From Schistosoma mansoni (Eukaryota > Platyhelminthes > Trematoda > Strigeidida > Schistosomatidae): DNA of 64,000 bases. Of this stretch, positions 51,001 to 56,800 are shown one piece after another (position 1 is the stretch's first letter; the number at the start of each line of letters is the position of its first letter). The translations under genes were made by a program, and so were the position numbers. Location: the NCBI RefSeq assembly GCF_000237925.1, contig NC_031502.1:29029266-29093265 (forward strand). The letters run 5' to 3'. Under the pieces are notes generated by a model. It saw only the letters and a program-made list of their open reading frames with translations, had not been told where the DNA came from and made no database searches.

Positions 51001-53861
51001 TGATTTTTCAGTGGTATTTACTACAGGGTGACCTCATTTAGAGCAACATTGAAAATTACCAGATCTTAATTTAGTGTTCAATGGCATACTAAATGAGGTC
51101 GATCTTCGACAAATACCATCGGCAATGTAAACCAATTTCAAATAAATATTCATTGAATATCCCAATAGTAAAGAACTTCGGGATAGTTGAGTTCACGAAT
51201 AAATTGGAATAAACTAGATTTACATATTGTCTTTTCTGAAACATACTCTATTCTAAGAAATTAAACACACTTCCACCAGTATAGAGTTAAGTGACTTTGT
51301 TTGTCATGAACAAGTCGAGAGCTTGGTTTTCTGTAGTTATTACTCTAAGTTCATTTCAATATATTCACTAAATTAAGAGCAGCTCAGAAATTTAAGAATT
51401 TCATTCAAACAACCCACTAGTATCCTTTTCGAAATTTATCATTGTATAATCTTTCAATATCCTCTGGTTAGGAACATTGTAGTGTTATAAATATAATGCT
51501 GCATTCAGTTTCAGAAAACGTCATGAGTCACAAAAGACGTCTCATCAAATGATACATAGCATGTATTAGCATTTTGTATACTACCAGTTCACTAACTTAT
51601 CATTCGTTACCTTGAACTCTATAGTAGAACTCTCATTGACCTAATTGTTGATTTCATTAAACGTCTCAGATGCATTCAAAGAAATTTTAGATCATTTAGT
51701 TACAGACCACTCATATTGCTCATGATCAATGGCAATGTCATGAAGGAGAATAACGTACCCTACTGAACAGTGCATTGCTCCTTTGATAGTTGAGTACAAC
51801 TTTTAAAGTGTGAATGACAGAGATATGACAAATGATCTGTTTATATCGATTTCAAGTTTCGTTACTTACCAGCTCATTAGTACTGATGGAAGAACTTATG
51901 TTAACAAATGTGGTTAGAGACTGAAGCTATCTTATAAATTCAAAGGTGCTGGCAAAAATTTGTTACCAACATTGAATTAGATCCGTAATATACAAACATC
52001 TTATCACTGTCACCGCTTAAATGCATCTATCGTAACCATTATGTTAATTTTTTAGTAGGTTGGTTACTTAAAAAGAAACATTTTGCAAACACACGTATTC
52101 TGAATAATTACAACACAGATTTGGTTTAAATACAAGGAAATAATTCATGATAACTGATTTTTAGCTATCATTTTCATTCAACCGAAATAAGTTATTATCT
52201 TGGCAAAGAAAATGCATTCAAAATAATTGATTGACGACTAAAATGGTGGTTATTTTATAGTATACATATAAATGAAGTATCATAGTTTTAAAAGTGCATC
52301 GTTTTATACACGGGTGAATTATTATAGTGAATGTCAGAAAAAAAAAATTAATAGATAGTTATGAGTAGTATTAGCATATAAGAGAGTGAAATTAGAAATG
52401 CAGACTATTTAAAGACCAATTAAATGACTGAAAATAAATAGGTCATAAGCCCTGACGATGATGATCCTTGAACTGTACACCCGTACACGATGCTGAGGAA
52501 GACGAAACAAATTCCTTGCGCTACCACCTTTTCAACTATTGACATTTTGTGATATAAAGTGTCTTCATATTGTGAATACAGATCTTTTCATCTAACCTCT
52601 ATTTATATTTTTAATATACCTATCCATCAGTAATAATTTATAACAGGTTTTTTAGAGATTAAAATTAATCGCCTATTCCATCGCATTGATTTGATGTAAT
52701 TTGTGGTGGTGACGAAGGAGACTGCTGTTTGAATCTCACACATAGTTATCGATCTTGTGTGAAACTACTCAATATAATATAGCTATATTCAACAAACACC
52801 TTTTTAACTGACCAAGACATTTGTATACACTATGAAATGACGCCAGACAAGTATAATATTGTCTGAAACAATAAAGCGAGTTCCGGTTACATGAACCCTT
52901 CGACTAAAAATCAGCAACTCTGTTCAATTTAACTTTACAAGAAAGAGTACATTAAAAGACCTACAGAATAAATAGAATATAGAATGAAGCTTTCACTTAC
53001 CTCAAACTGTCCAACTCTATTTGGTAACCACGTGATACTCGGTATACCAAGTGCAGATGTGATTTGAAAGAACAATCTGTGGAGTCTGTCATGCATTGGT
53101 CTGTCAACAAGCGCACCGATGTCATTTACAATGAAGAAACTATTGGCGACATAATGACTAGATTGGTTTTGTTCAAATTCTTTACATATTTGATTTTGCA
53201 TAACTAGAGGATTATAAGCTGTAATGACTTGTTCTGCATAATGTGGATCTAGTAATAAATGGGGATAGGGTTTCATGAGATTACGTAAATGTACTGCACC
53301 GTTCGACTTATAATCAGGACGTTGAAATTTTACATCGAATATAATTCCTTGAATTTTAACATGAACAAAGTCTAAATCCTCTGAAGCAATAGTTGAAGAC
53401 ATTGAGGTTGATGGCAACATTGATGATGATGTGGAAGACAAGTAGTCTGAAGAAGATAATGAGCGTCTTAAACGATTTCTTGAATAATGAAAATATGATG
53501 TACTGCTATTGGCAGCAAATTTTATTAGAAGTCTTAGAACGCCCTCAATGATTCTTTTGTTTGTGGCAGGTGATTGAAAATCAAACTCGTCATTATTATT
53601 ATTCATGGTGTAAAGTAATGTAAAATTAAAAGTCTCTGAATCCATTCTTCTATTAAGCTGATTTGAAAACATCATTTTATCATTGAGAGATTCATTAACA
53701 TTAAAAAGATTTTCATCATTCTCATACTGACGTGATTGGAATGTATTTGAAGTGATCAAGTCTGAATGACAAATCTTTAATTCAGATTGTAAAGTTAACA
53801 CACCGGCATTAAACATAAAATTAAATAAACAGAAGAATGTAGGAAATGTTCCTTGTTTCAT
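4942..53861 (-). CDS. NMDA-type ionotropic glutamate receptor subunit, GluN2-like (17 coding exons)
   Basis: Predicted glutamate-binding subunit of a cation channel in the neuronal or muscle plasma membrane; family members work as tetramers with GluN1. The join is 53861-53001, 44375-44319, 43352-43150, 41531-41364, 37389-37178, 35277-35025, 31664-31535, 29342-29169, 26425-26081, 23676-23493, 18113-17988, 17232-17012, 14388-14228, 9923-9742, 8932-8697, 7116-6917, 5704-4942. It totals 4476 nt, or 1491 aa plus stop, close to the size of vertebrate GluN2A/B. All introns are GT-AG and the phases agree. Seen: signal peptide, amino-terminal domain to about residue 660, S1 to about 862, M1 about 868-890, pore loop 912-930, M3 with SYTANLAAF at 953-961, S2 979-1107, M4 about 1126-1145, and a tail of about 340 residues. 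GluN2 rather than GluN1 is favoured by the tyrosine-aspartate pair (1039-1040), AAFMI after M3, and the lack of the GluN1 DRPEER motif. The start is the first ATG after a two-codon upstream ORF and begins a signal peptide. Confidence 0.9.
5705..6916 (-). other. Receptor intron 16
   Basis: Contains a plus-strand RTE-like fragment at 5940-6690. The remainder shows no structure. Confidence 0.8.
5940..6690 (+). mobile_element. RTE-like retrotransposon, 3' fragment (reverse transcriptase thumb and C-terminal region)
   Basis: The plus strand reads [52 protein letters not shown], a stop, then [40 protein letters not shown] and [20 protein letters not shown]. It continues to GWRPRDY near 6640. This is the C-terminal half of the same RTE-like family whose N-terminal half lies at 1-3085, in the opposite orientation. 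It is 5'-truncated just after the position of motif C and carries an in-frame stop at about 6193. Confidence 0.85.
6917..7116 (-). CDS. Receptor exon 16: cytoplasmic tail with short coiled coil
   Basis: 200 nt, acceptor CATTCAG|ACT, donor AACAA|GTAAGTAA. It encodes a cysteine-bearing polar segment ([18 protein letters not shown]), then [20 protein letters not shown], where Leu/Val spacing fits a coiled coil of about three to four heptads. No recognised domain. It belongs to the gene by phase and position. No counterpart in vertebrate GluN2 tails is evident by eye, although such tails diverge quickly. Confidence 0.75.
7117..8696 (-). other. Receptor intron 15
   Basis: AT-rich. A less AT-rich patch at 7260-7520 looks repeat-like but was not identified. 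A degenerate piece similar to the 326-bp repeat occurs near 8500-8540 (ACATCCTGGACTTCACTACT). Confidence 0.6.
8697..8932 (-). CDS. Receptor exon 15: end of S2 and membrane segment M4
   Basis: 236 nt, acceptor TTGTTTAG|GA, donor AGTTTG|GTAAATTT. It encodes [20 protein letters not shown] (the L-x-x-x-W-x-x-G-x-C motif before M4), a short polar linker, then the M4 helix [20 protein letters not shown] with E-Y following. The cytoplasmic side begins AKPKLQK. The Cys at 1107 is expected to pair with Cys in EGCKL of exon 14. Confidence 0.93.
8933..9741 (-). other. Receptor intron 14
   Basis: No structure recognised. Confidence 0.7.
9742..9923 (-). CDS. Receptor exon 14: S2 lobe with the ligand aspartate
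   Basis: 182 nt, acceptor CTTATTAG|A, donor AAAATG|GTGAGTT. It encodes [16 protein letters not shown], then [20 protein letters not shown] and [20 protein letters not shown]. Tyr1039-Asp1040 align with the Y-D pair of GluN2 that discriminates glutamate, while GluN1 has W-D. The G-Y-G-I-G-F and N-x-x-I-L blocks are conserved in the family. Confidence 0.95.
11639..11708 (+). repeat. 5'-truncated retroelement 3' tail
   Basis: GAGATTTGTGTGGCGCATAT through GTTTAAATAAGTAAATAA is nearly identical to the end of the TSD-flanked insert at 1992-2066, ending in the same (TAAA)-type tail. It is read as a severely 5'-truncated copy of that element. No clear target duplication was found. Confidence 0.65.
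13110..13200. repeat. Partial copy of the 326-bp repeat family
   Basis: GTGAACATCAACTCTGGGAT, TCCAGCTGACGAGTCC and ACGCGCGTCCTGGATTCCAT match, in inverse orientation, the block at 13690-13790. Confidence 0.55.
13640..13990. repeat. Copy of 326-bp-period repeat with tRNA-like segment
   Basis: It shares long blocks with 42433-42823: AGATGGATAG, AGCAGTGGAATCCAG, TCAGCTGGATGTACCTGTAT, TTCACTCTGGGACTACGAAC, the GCGTTATCCACTTAGCTACT block and the CTTCCCATTGATG-type boundary. On the minus strand, 13781-13852 resembles a tRNA-derived head: box A-like TAGCTAAGTGG and box B-like GGGTTCGTAGTCC. No cloverleaf was verified. Confidence 0.6.
13900..14177. repeat. Inverted pair of repeat arms (foldback)
   Basis: The left arm at about 13900-13990 (TTTAGGACTGCAATTGATTA to GTGCGGACTGCCTCGAG) is repeated in inverse complement at about 14087-14177 (CGAGGCAGTCCGCAC to TTGCAGTCCTAAA). 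The spacer of about 96 bp holds another partial copy of the same repeat family (ACGCGCGTCCTGGATTCCAC). Confidence 0.65.
14228..14388 (-). CDS. Receptor exon 13: S2 lobe
   Basis: 161 nt, acceptor CGATTAG|TTG, donor TCAGG|GTATGTA. It encodes [17 protein letters not shown], then [20 protein letters not shown] and KAMKSG. The P-P-F-R-F, G-x-T-E-x-N-I, M-x-x-Y-M and V-E-D-x-L series is diagnostic of the NMDA receptor S2 lobe. Thr999 fits the ligand-contacting Thr; the adjacent Ser of vertebrate GluN2 is Ala998 here. Confidence 0.95.
14389..17011 (-). other. Receptor intron 12
   Basis: AT-rich. Possible degenerate SINE-like pieces near 15430-15500 and 15690-15790 (GGGTTTGAGTCTCAG, GGTTTGAATCACAGG) were too short to classify. 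Confidence 0.6.
17012..17232 (-). CDS. Receptor exon 12: pore loop and M3 gate
   Basis: 221 nt, acceptor CTTTTAATAG|AT, donor TGGCGT|GTAAGTCA. It encodes [20 protein letters not shown] (pore loop), VNADNPRG, the M3 helix [20 protein letters not shown], then [27 protein letters not shown] at residues 953-961 is the defining gate motif of ionotropic glutamate receptors. At the pore-tip positions where vertebrate GluN2 has Asn-Asn, this subunit has Gly923-Ala924. Confidence 0.97.
17233..17987 (-). other. Receptor intron 11
   Basis: No structure recognised. Confidence 0.75.
17988..18113 (-). CDS. Receptor exon 11: first membrane segment (M1)
   Basis: 126 nt, acceptor TTTAATAG|AG, donor GATCAAA|GTGAGCT. 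It encodes [20 protein letters not shown], then [13 protein letters not shown]. The order P-x-D, hydrophobic helix, E-W-x-S-P-x-G is the standard M1 of NMDA GluN2-type subunits. Joined to exon 10 it reads AFLKPYDY, matching AFLEPFD of relatives. Confidence 0.93.
20120..22080 (-). mobile_element. Penelope-like element remnant (reverse transcriptase plus GIY-YIG region)
   Basis: Minus-strand reading frames give, in order: [17 protein letters not shown] and [16 protein letters not shown] near 22060-21860; [15 protein letters not shown] at 21236-21188, equivalent to the catalytic YVDD box but with Lys for the second Asp; [17 protein letters not shown] and [20 protein letters not shown] near 21070-20940; [14 protein letters not shown] and [20 protein letters not shown] at 20861-20690; then DCITSHCL, at the start of the GIY-YIG region. 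Below 20630, [20 protein letters not shown] and a 3' end shared with 45137-45575 and 60727-61345 follow. Many stops and frameshifts: inactive. Penelope-like elements are known from schistosomes; the exact family is not assigned. Confidence 0.75.
22240..22317. repeat. (AT)n microsatellite, about 78 bp
   Basis: Uninterrupted TA dinucleotides inside receptor intron 10. Confidence 0.98.
23493..23676 (-). CDS. Receptor exon 10: S1 lobe with the glutamate-binding arginine
   Basis: 184 nt, acceptor TTTGAAAG|CCA, donor TTTTTAA|GTAAGTTG. It encodes [20 protein letters not shown], then [19 protein letters not shown] and [10 protein letters not shown], ending PTAFL just before M1. This is the invariant W-N-G to S-x-P-F block of NMDA receptors. 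Arg830 corresponds to the Arg that holds the ligand alpha-carboxylate. Lys825 stands where vertebrate GluN2 has Thr. Confidence 0.95.
23677..26080 (-). other. Receptor intron 9
   Basis: Holds a possible LTR-like repeat (about 24850-25520) with an internal duplication. A donor-like site near 24350 does not form a valid exon. Confidence 0.65.
24850..25520. repeat. Unclassified dispersed repeat, possibly a solo LTR fused to a SINE-like end
   Basis: The segment is less AT-rich than its surroundings. At 25187-25283 two diverged direct copies of about 48 bp share GTTGGCTTC, AATCTCCATTACGCAT or ATCTCCACTATGCGT, and TTTCGCTTCGCTC or TTTGCTTCGCTC. AATAAG follows at 25333. The 3' part (GAGGAATCCCATACGAGA, then TTTCCAGTGGTTTCCTAG) resembles the SINE-like repeats at 34.0 and 60.3 kb. 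No LTR ends or primer-binding site could be fixed. Confidence 0.35.
26081..26425 (-). CDS. Receptor exon 9: S1 lobe with long cysteine loop
   Basis: 345 nt, 115 codons, acceptor ATTACAAG|GAA, donor TGGACA|GTAAGTTT. It encodes a Cys-bearing loop ([12 protein letters not shown]), a polar spacer of about 70 residues, then [19 protein letters not shown], the paired-cysteine motif followed by the S1 helix (CCKGFCIDIL in vertebrate GluN2). It ends in DGFWGAWT. At the position where vertebrate GluN2 has a glutamate-contacting His, this protein appears to have Trp797. Confidence 0.92.
26426..29168 (-). other. Receptor intron 8
   Basis: About half is a plus-strand retrotransposon remnant (26843-28150). 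The remainder is AT-rich. Confidence 0.8.
26843..28150 (+). mobile_element. Second RTE-like non-LTR retrotransposon remnant, internally deleted
   Basis: The plus strand begins in the endonuclease ([36 protein letters not shown]). It jumps near 27005-27050 to reverse transcriptase motif A ([40 protein letters not shown]). [13 protein letters not shown] near 27333-27371 stands where FADD is expected. The C-terminal part reads [20 protein letters not shown] and [20 protein letters not shown] to about 28110. Frameshifts, stops and an endonuclease-to-reverse-transcriptase deletion make it inactive. The protein motifs differ from those at 1-3500, so it is a separate family. Confidence 0.85.
29169..29342 (-). 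CDS. Receptor exon 8: linker and start of the ligand-binding core (S1)
   Basis: 174 nt, 58 codons, acceptor CATGTAG|GTT, donor CACAA|GTAAGATT. It encodes VGTWSM, then VTWPG, SPPKG and [18 protein letters not shown]. The W-P-G, P-P-K-G and hydrophobic-V-V-T-x-x-E-x-P-F-V order is the standard entry into the S1 lobe of NMDA receptors. Phase 0 on both sides. Confidence 0.92.
29343..31534 (-). other. Receptor intron 7
   Basis: AT-rich. A less AT-rich patch near 31040-31160 was not identified. Confidence 0.7.
31535..31664 (-). CDS. Receptor exon 7: end of the amino-terminal domain
   Basis: 130 nt, acceptor ATTTATAG|C, donor TATAAG|GTAAAGT. It encodes [20 protein letters not shown] and later [16 protein letters not shown]. 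Together with the next exon (VGTWSM) this gives the W-x-x-V-G-x-W signature that closes receptor amino-terminal domains just before the ligand-binding core. Confidence 0.88.
32427..32588. mobile_element. Short inverted-repeat element (MITE-like), copy 1
   Basis: Terminal inverted repeats at 32427-32449 (AATATATTTGTAATATCCCA) and 32566-32588 match at 22 of 23 positions. The interior holds GAAGTGGCTTACAATAAGTC and ACGAAACGTCAGAAA at 32513-32548. The same layout and interior recur at 54997-55138. Similarity continues about 40 bp past the right repeat (CTACCCAATGCTCAATT), so the inverted repeats may lie inside a larger unit. Confidence 0.6.
33042..33084. repeat. (AT)n microsatellite, about 43 bp
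   Basis: Uninterrupted dinucleotide run within receptor intron 6. Confidence 0.97.
33993..34176 (+). mobile_element. tRNA-derived SINE-like repeat, near-complete copy
   Basis: Reads GAGGTTAAGTGCTCTGGTGC, then GGGTTTGAATCTCG (box B-like), GCTGAGGAGTCCCATAATAG, TCCAGTGCTTCCAGGTTTCC and TAGCTTCAATTGACTCATGA. Copies or parts occur at 50275-50395, 60245-60385 and 61640-61832. The box A-like and box B-like elements suggest a tRNA-derived polymerase III head. It may belong to the schistosome SM-alpha type, but the family was not verified. Confidence 0.7.
35025..35277 (-). CDS. Receptor exon 6: amino-terminal domain
   Basis: 253 nt, acceptor TCAAAAG|GT, donor TATGA|GTAAGTGG. It encodes [20 protein letters not shown], then IYPPDKS and an amphipathic region ending WQWGRRMYD with the next exon. 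It corresponds to the late second lobe of the amino-terminal domain. Phase 2 in and 2 out keep the frame. Confidence 0.85.
35278..37177 (-). other. Receptor intron 5
   Basis: AT-rich, no structure recognised. Confidence 0.75.
37178..37389 (-). CDS. Receptor exon 5: amino-terminal domain
   Basis: 212 nt, acceptor GCATTTTAG|C, donor TTTG|GTAAGTTT. It encodes a second-lobe segment including [17 protein letters not shown] and then an acidic, asparagine-rich loop. EDYVWI matches the strand that follows the central helix in NMDA receptor amino-terminal domains (usually x-Y-x-W-hydrophobic). Phases 1 in and 1 out agree with both neighbours. Confidence 0.85.
37390..41363 (-). other. Receptor intron 4
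   Basis: Contains a probable retroelement 3' end at 38195-38480. The rest is AT-rich with no coding signal. Confidence 0.75.
38195..38480 (-). repeat. Probable 3' end of a non-LTR retroelement
   Basis: A less AT-rich block that, on the minus strand, ends in AATATTGAATAAAGCTAATA plus ATAATAAG, a simple-repeat tail typical of non-LTR insertion 3' ends. Its 101-codon open frame (38481-38176) has no recognised domain. Family unknown. Confidence 0.4.
41364..41531 (-). CDS. Receptor exon 4: amino-terminal domain
   Basis: 168 nt, acceptor ATTCCAG|A, donor AATTT|GTAAGTTG. It completes the split Glu codon from exon 3 and encodes a helix-rich segment ending in [12 protein letters not shown] once joined to exon 5. 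That matches the core strand seen in receptor amino-terminal domains, where a short hydrophobic strand follows a basic residue. The open frame upstream of the acceptor is intronic read-through and is not included. Confidence 0.85.
41532..43149 (-). other. Receptor intron 3
   Basis: Contains a 326-bp-period repeat (42433-42823). Confidence 0.8.
42433..42823. repeat. One full and one partial unit of a 326-bp tandem-type repeat with tRNA-like segment
   Basis: TCTTCCCATTGATGTTTAGG starts at 42433 and again at 42759, giving a period of 326 bp; the second unit breaks off near 42823. Within the unit, 42630-42698 read on the minus strand has GGACTCAGTAGCTAAGTGGA (box A-like) and a TTCGTAGTCCC box B-like block. 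The same unit is rearranged at 13640-14177. Confidence 0.7.
43150..43352 (-). CDS. Receptor exon 3: amino-terminal domain
   Basis: 203 nt, phase 0 to phase 2, acceptor AATTAG|CTT, donor TTTGA|GTAAGTAA. It encodes [16 protein letters not shown] followed by [20 protein letters not shown], the usual pattern of a periplasmic-binding-protein-like receptor domain: a helix, then W-x-V-x-hydrophobic, then a Y/N turn. The assignment rests on this pattern and on unbroken phase with both neighbours. Confidence 0.85.
43353..44318 (-). other. Receptor intron 2
   Basis: No structure recognised. Confidence 0.75.
44319..44375 (-). CDS. Receptor exon 2 (57-nt small exon, provisional)
   Basis: Encodes [19 protein letters not shown], ending GCT|GTAAGTTA. 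The next exon continues in phase with [12 protein letters not shown], so the 3' boundary is good. The 5' boundary was chosen at CAAG|AAA because it alone matches the phase-0 end of exon 1. A more conventional-looking acceptor 4 nt upstream (CCGTAG|CAAG) would give a 61-nt exon and break the frame, unless an unseen exon lies in the 8.6-kb intron. Confidence 0.6.
45137..45575 (+). mobile_element. Penelope-like 3' end with inverted duplicate
   Basis: 45301-45575 matches, in plus orientation, the 3' portion of the element at 20120-20500. 45137-45290 is an inverse complement of the last 150 bp (AATACATTTCGAACAATCTG, CACACGCAATATACTTGTTA and TCAACTAGAC occur on one side and their complements on the other). 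The result is a foldback of about 440 bp. A short piece of the C-terminal frame remains between the arms. Confidence 0.7.
50275..50395 (-). mobile_element. SINE-like repeat fragment
   Basis: Inverse complement of the 3' two-thirds of the repeat at 33993-34176: TATAGTTGAGATCATGAATT, TTGAAGCTAGACCACCATGG, ACGGCCGTTTCGTCCTATTG and GGGACTCCTCAATAGTGCGC. About 22 bp present in the other copies (GCAAAACCTGGAAGCACT) are missing. The tRNA-like head is absent. Confidence 0.7.
53001..53861 (-). CDS. Receptor exon 1: signal peptide and first part of the amino-terminal domain
   Basis: Encodes residues 1-287. A hydrophobic leader ([14 protein letters not shown]) follows the initiator Met and fits a signal peptide. 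Several N-glycosylation sequons are visible (NES, NFT, NSS, NQSS). A Ser/Thr-rich low-complexity stretch at about residues 130-165 follows a basic run (RNRLRR) and looks like a lineage-specific insertion. The end ([18 protein letters not shown]) has the look of the first lobe of a receptor amino-terminal domain. The donor is GAG|GTAAGTG, phase 0. The ATG at 53861 is preceded by a minimal upstream ORF (ATG TTT TAA). A non-coding 5' exon further upstream cannot be excluded. Confidence 0.85.
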
Positions 53862-56800
53862 TTTTAAAACATGATTTTAATTAATAGTTCAGTGGAACAA
53901 TGTATCCACAATGTCTGTTTTGAGTTTGGAAAAGAAAACAAGAAAACACTTAGTATCAAAGAATAACCCAAGCTTTTTAGGCATAAAATATAATACTCAT
54001 GCTATTTAACTGAAAGTACAGAAACCTTATGAAAATAGATCAGTGTAGCTAATAAATTATTAATCTAGCATCACACCGATAAATGAATTCAGTCCTTAAT
54101 GCTGATTAACTTGTGCTAAAGTTTTGAATGTAGCCTTAGAACTAAATGACTAAAACAATAAGTCTACTTTCTTTTGATACTTTATAAGTTACATAAGTTC
54201 GTATCTACAGAACAGAGGTTCTTCAGATTTGCAAATGCAATTTATTGATAAATAACAACTAATTCATGGAATGAATTTGTGTTAGTACACCTTGAACTAA
54301 TTAACACCAGATATGGTTAAAGAATATTTGAATAATTTAATGAGTTTGCCATAAGTAGTCTAAACTGACCATGAACGTGAATTCAGAAACTCATTAATCT
54401 TAACCACTTGAAATATTACCGATCATTCTATAAAGCCTAATCAGTTTAAATCTATTAATTCTCGCCTACATAATGAAAATTTGTTTACACTTATTTTGTA
54501 ATAGCCTTTCCGCACAATGTAAATTAGAATACTCACTCAATATTTTTTGTTAGAAATCACTTTGAAAGAAACTTATCACTCGAGTTCAAGTGTGATTTAG
54601 TTTGTAACGTTCTATAAATCCATAAAGGTAACGTTCAGGATCACGAAATTAAGTATCACGGCAGTTAAGGTTATGCTGATGAAATCAATTAAGAATAAAC
54701 TACTAATGATCGATTCAGCGATGTGTATGTATCATTTTAACTACTGTGGAGCTAGTTGGATAGACTCTTATTCTTGTTTGCAAACATGTCCCAGTGTTTT
54801 TAATAAAAAGGATCATCAAATCTATGAACAGAGTTATTTTCTACACATAGCAAAAGCTATTATTGTTAGTCTGAAAATATAAGAGGTGTATTCAACTCTG
54901 AACGATACAGTTATAGTTATCACATTTTTCTATCCAAATGGTTTTTTCAGTACGCATTGAAAATATTTTGTCTAACTTATTTCATGTTCTATTATCAATA
55001 TATTTTTTCTGATATCTCAATGTGTAGAAAACTGTATTTGTGACGTATTTGACGTATTTACTCTGAAGTAGCTTACATTAAGTCACGAAACATCAGAAAT
55101 AAAATTTCTAGTCATTGAGATATCACAAAATATATATTAATTATTAACTTTCTACCCAACACTCAATTAAATTGAAACTATAAAGTCCAACCTTGGCATT
55201 GATACCTATAAACTTATTACCTGTTTGTCCTTACTCTATACTATACTATGACATATCCTTAATTTCACAGTGATGTTACTTTGTCCATATATTTTGTTCT
55301 AATGCATTATTATCGTTACTATTAAAACAACCATGGTGAAATATTTTATCATTTTTTATTATATTAATATGATTTTAACCTATTGGTCAGGGTCCTTTGC
55401 TTTCAGAAGTAACTCTGTCATACGCATTCTAATATTACATTTTTAATTTCCTAATGGCACAATTCGTTAGTAAGACATAAATAATCTACATGAAGTTCAT
55501 TATCTTTAATTTATAAAAAGACATGAAATTCAATCATGACTTTAGTGTATATGCTCTGATACATTGCTTACTGAAACATAATATGTATGAACTTGTATTT
55601 GTACTGTCTAAAGACGTTGTTAAGTACAATTTTTTGTCTTCTTCTAGAAATATTTTGGGTAGGCGTTTACAGTAGAATGGTTGCAAAATCACACAAACTA
55701 AACTCGGTACTCGTTGTTTGAGAACTTTATCAAGAAGCACGGTTTCAGAGGAGTACGAATATATGTACCTTACATATCTCTATACCAACATACTTTTCTA
55801 ATAGTGATATAGAAAAGTAGAAATCTCGGTCAAACTATATATATATATATATATATGTATACGCTAAACAATCATTAAAAACCACAGAAAACATTAAAAA
55901 GCTGTTTTTCCAAATGCAAATATGGACATCGGTTTAAATGTATTGTGTTCATTGTACACCACAAAGGTTCTGGGTCATAGATAGACCTTGTTGAAATGTT
56001 CAGTCCTCTAGCTCTCAGTGGTTTCCCAGCTGAATCAAAACATTGTGACGTTTCAGATGTGTGACTTGTTTAAATACTGTAAATGCATTTTTTTAAAACG
56101 GTATGTTACTAAGAAAACAAGAATAATAAATATGCAAGTATTCTCAAGTGTTTTATGTGAAAACTTTCACACTGATGAGTAGTCGACGTAACTAGTAATA
56201 AACTTTATCAAACAGTAATCGCACAACATATAGAACTAAATAAATTTTTGAAGTGTTATTATGATTTTATTCCAATGAATATCAATACATTTTAGACAAT
56301 TCTTTTCCTGCTGTTTTGAATATTATTGACTTAGAATAGACACATATTAATGGATTTTGATTTTAATACTATTCAATAATATCATTTTATAATATTGGCA
56401 GACTGACTAATTACTGTTCAGGTTTTAGGTCAAGGGAATACTTGTGAGCTGATACGAATATTATTGATCCAAGCGATGTAAAATCTCAGAGTACTATTTA
56501 TCATGATTCTTACAATAGACACTAATCTGATTTAATTTTATAACATCTGTAAAAAAGCGACTACGTTTAAAGGACTATTTCGCGTAACTTGTATAAAGTT
56601 GTAAAGGAGCATATGTTAGTGTATGAGATATAAATAACTCAAAAACGGGTGAGCAAAAGTAACTTGTTACTAATCACTCATAGTATACATCTCATTCAAA
56701 CAGCGTTAACTGGTGGTAGATTATTACATTTTAGGTCTAAAAGTCAAGAGAGAAAAATTGTGAATTTCGCATCTAATCAAATTAACAGTCAGAACACCGG

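Larger units (their letters stand above)
44376..53000 (-). other. Receptor intron 1 (8.6 kb)
   Basis: The largest intron. It holds a folded Penelope-like 3' end (45137-45575), a short (TAA/TTA) palindromic tract near 49627-49657, and a SINE fragment (50275-50395). No further exon was recognised, although a short one could be missed. Confidence 0.65.
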
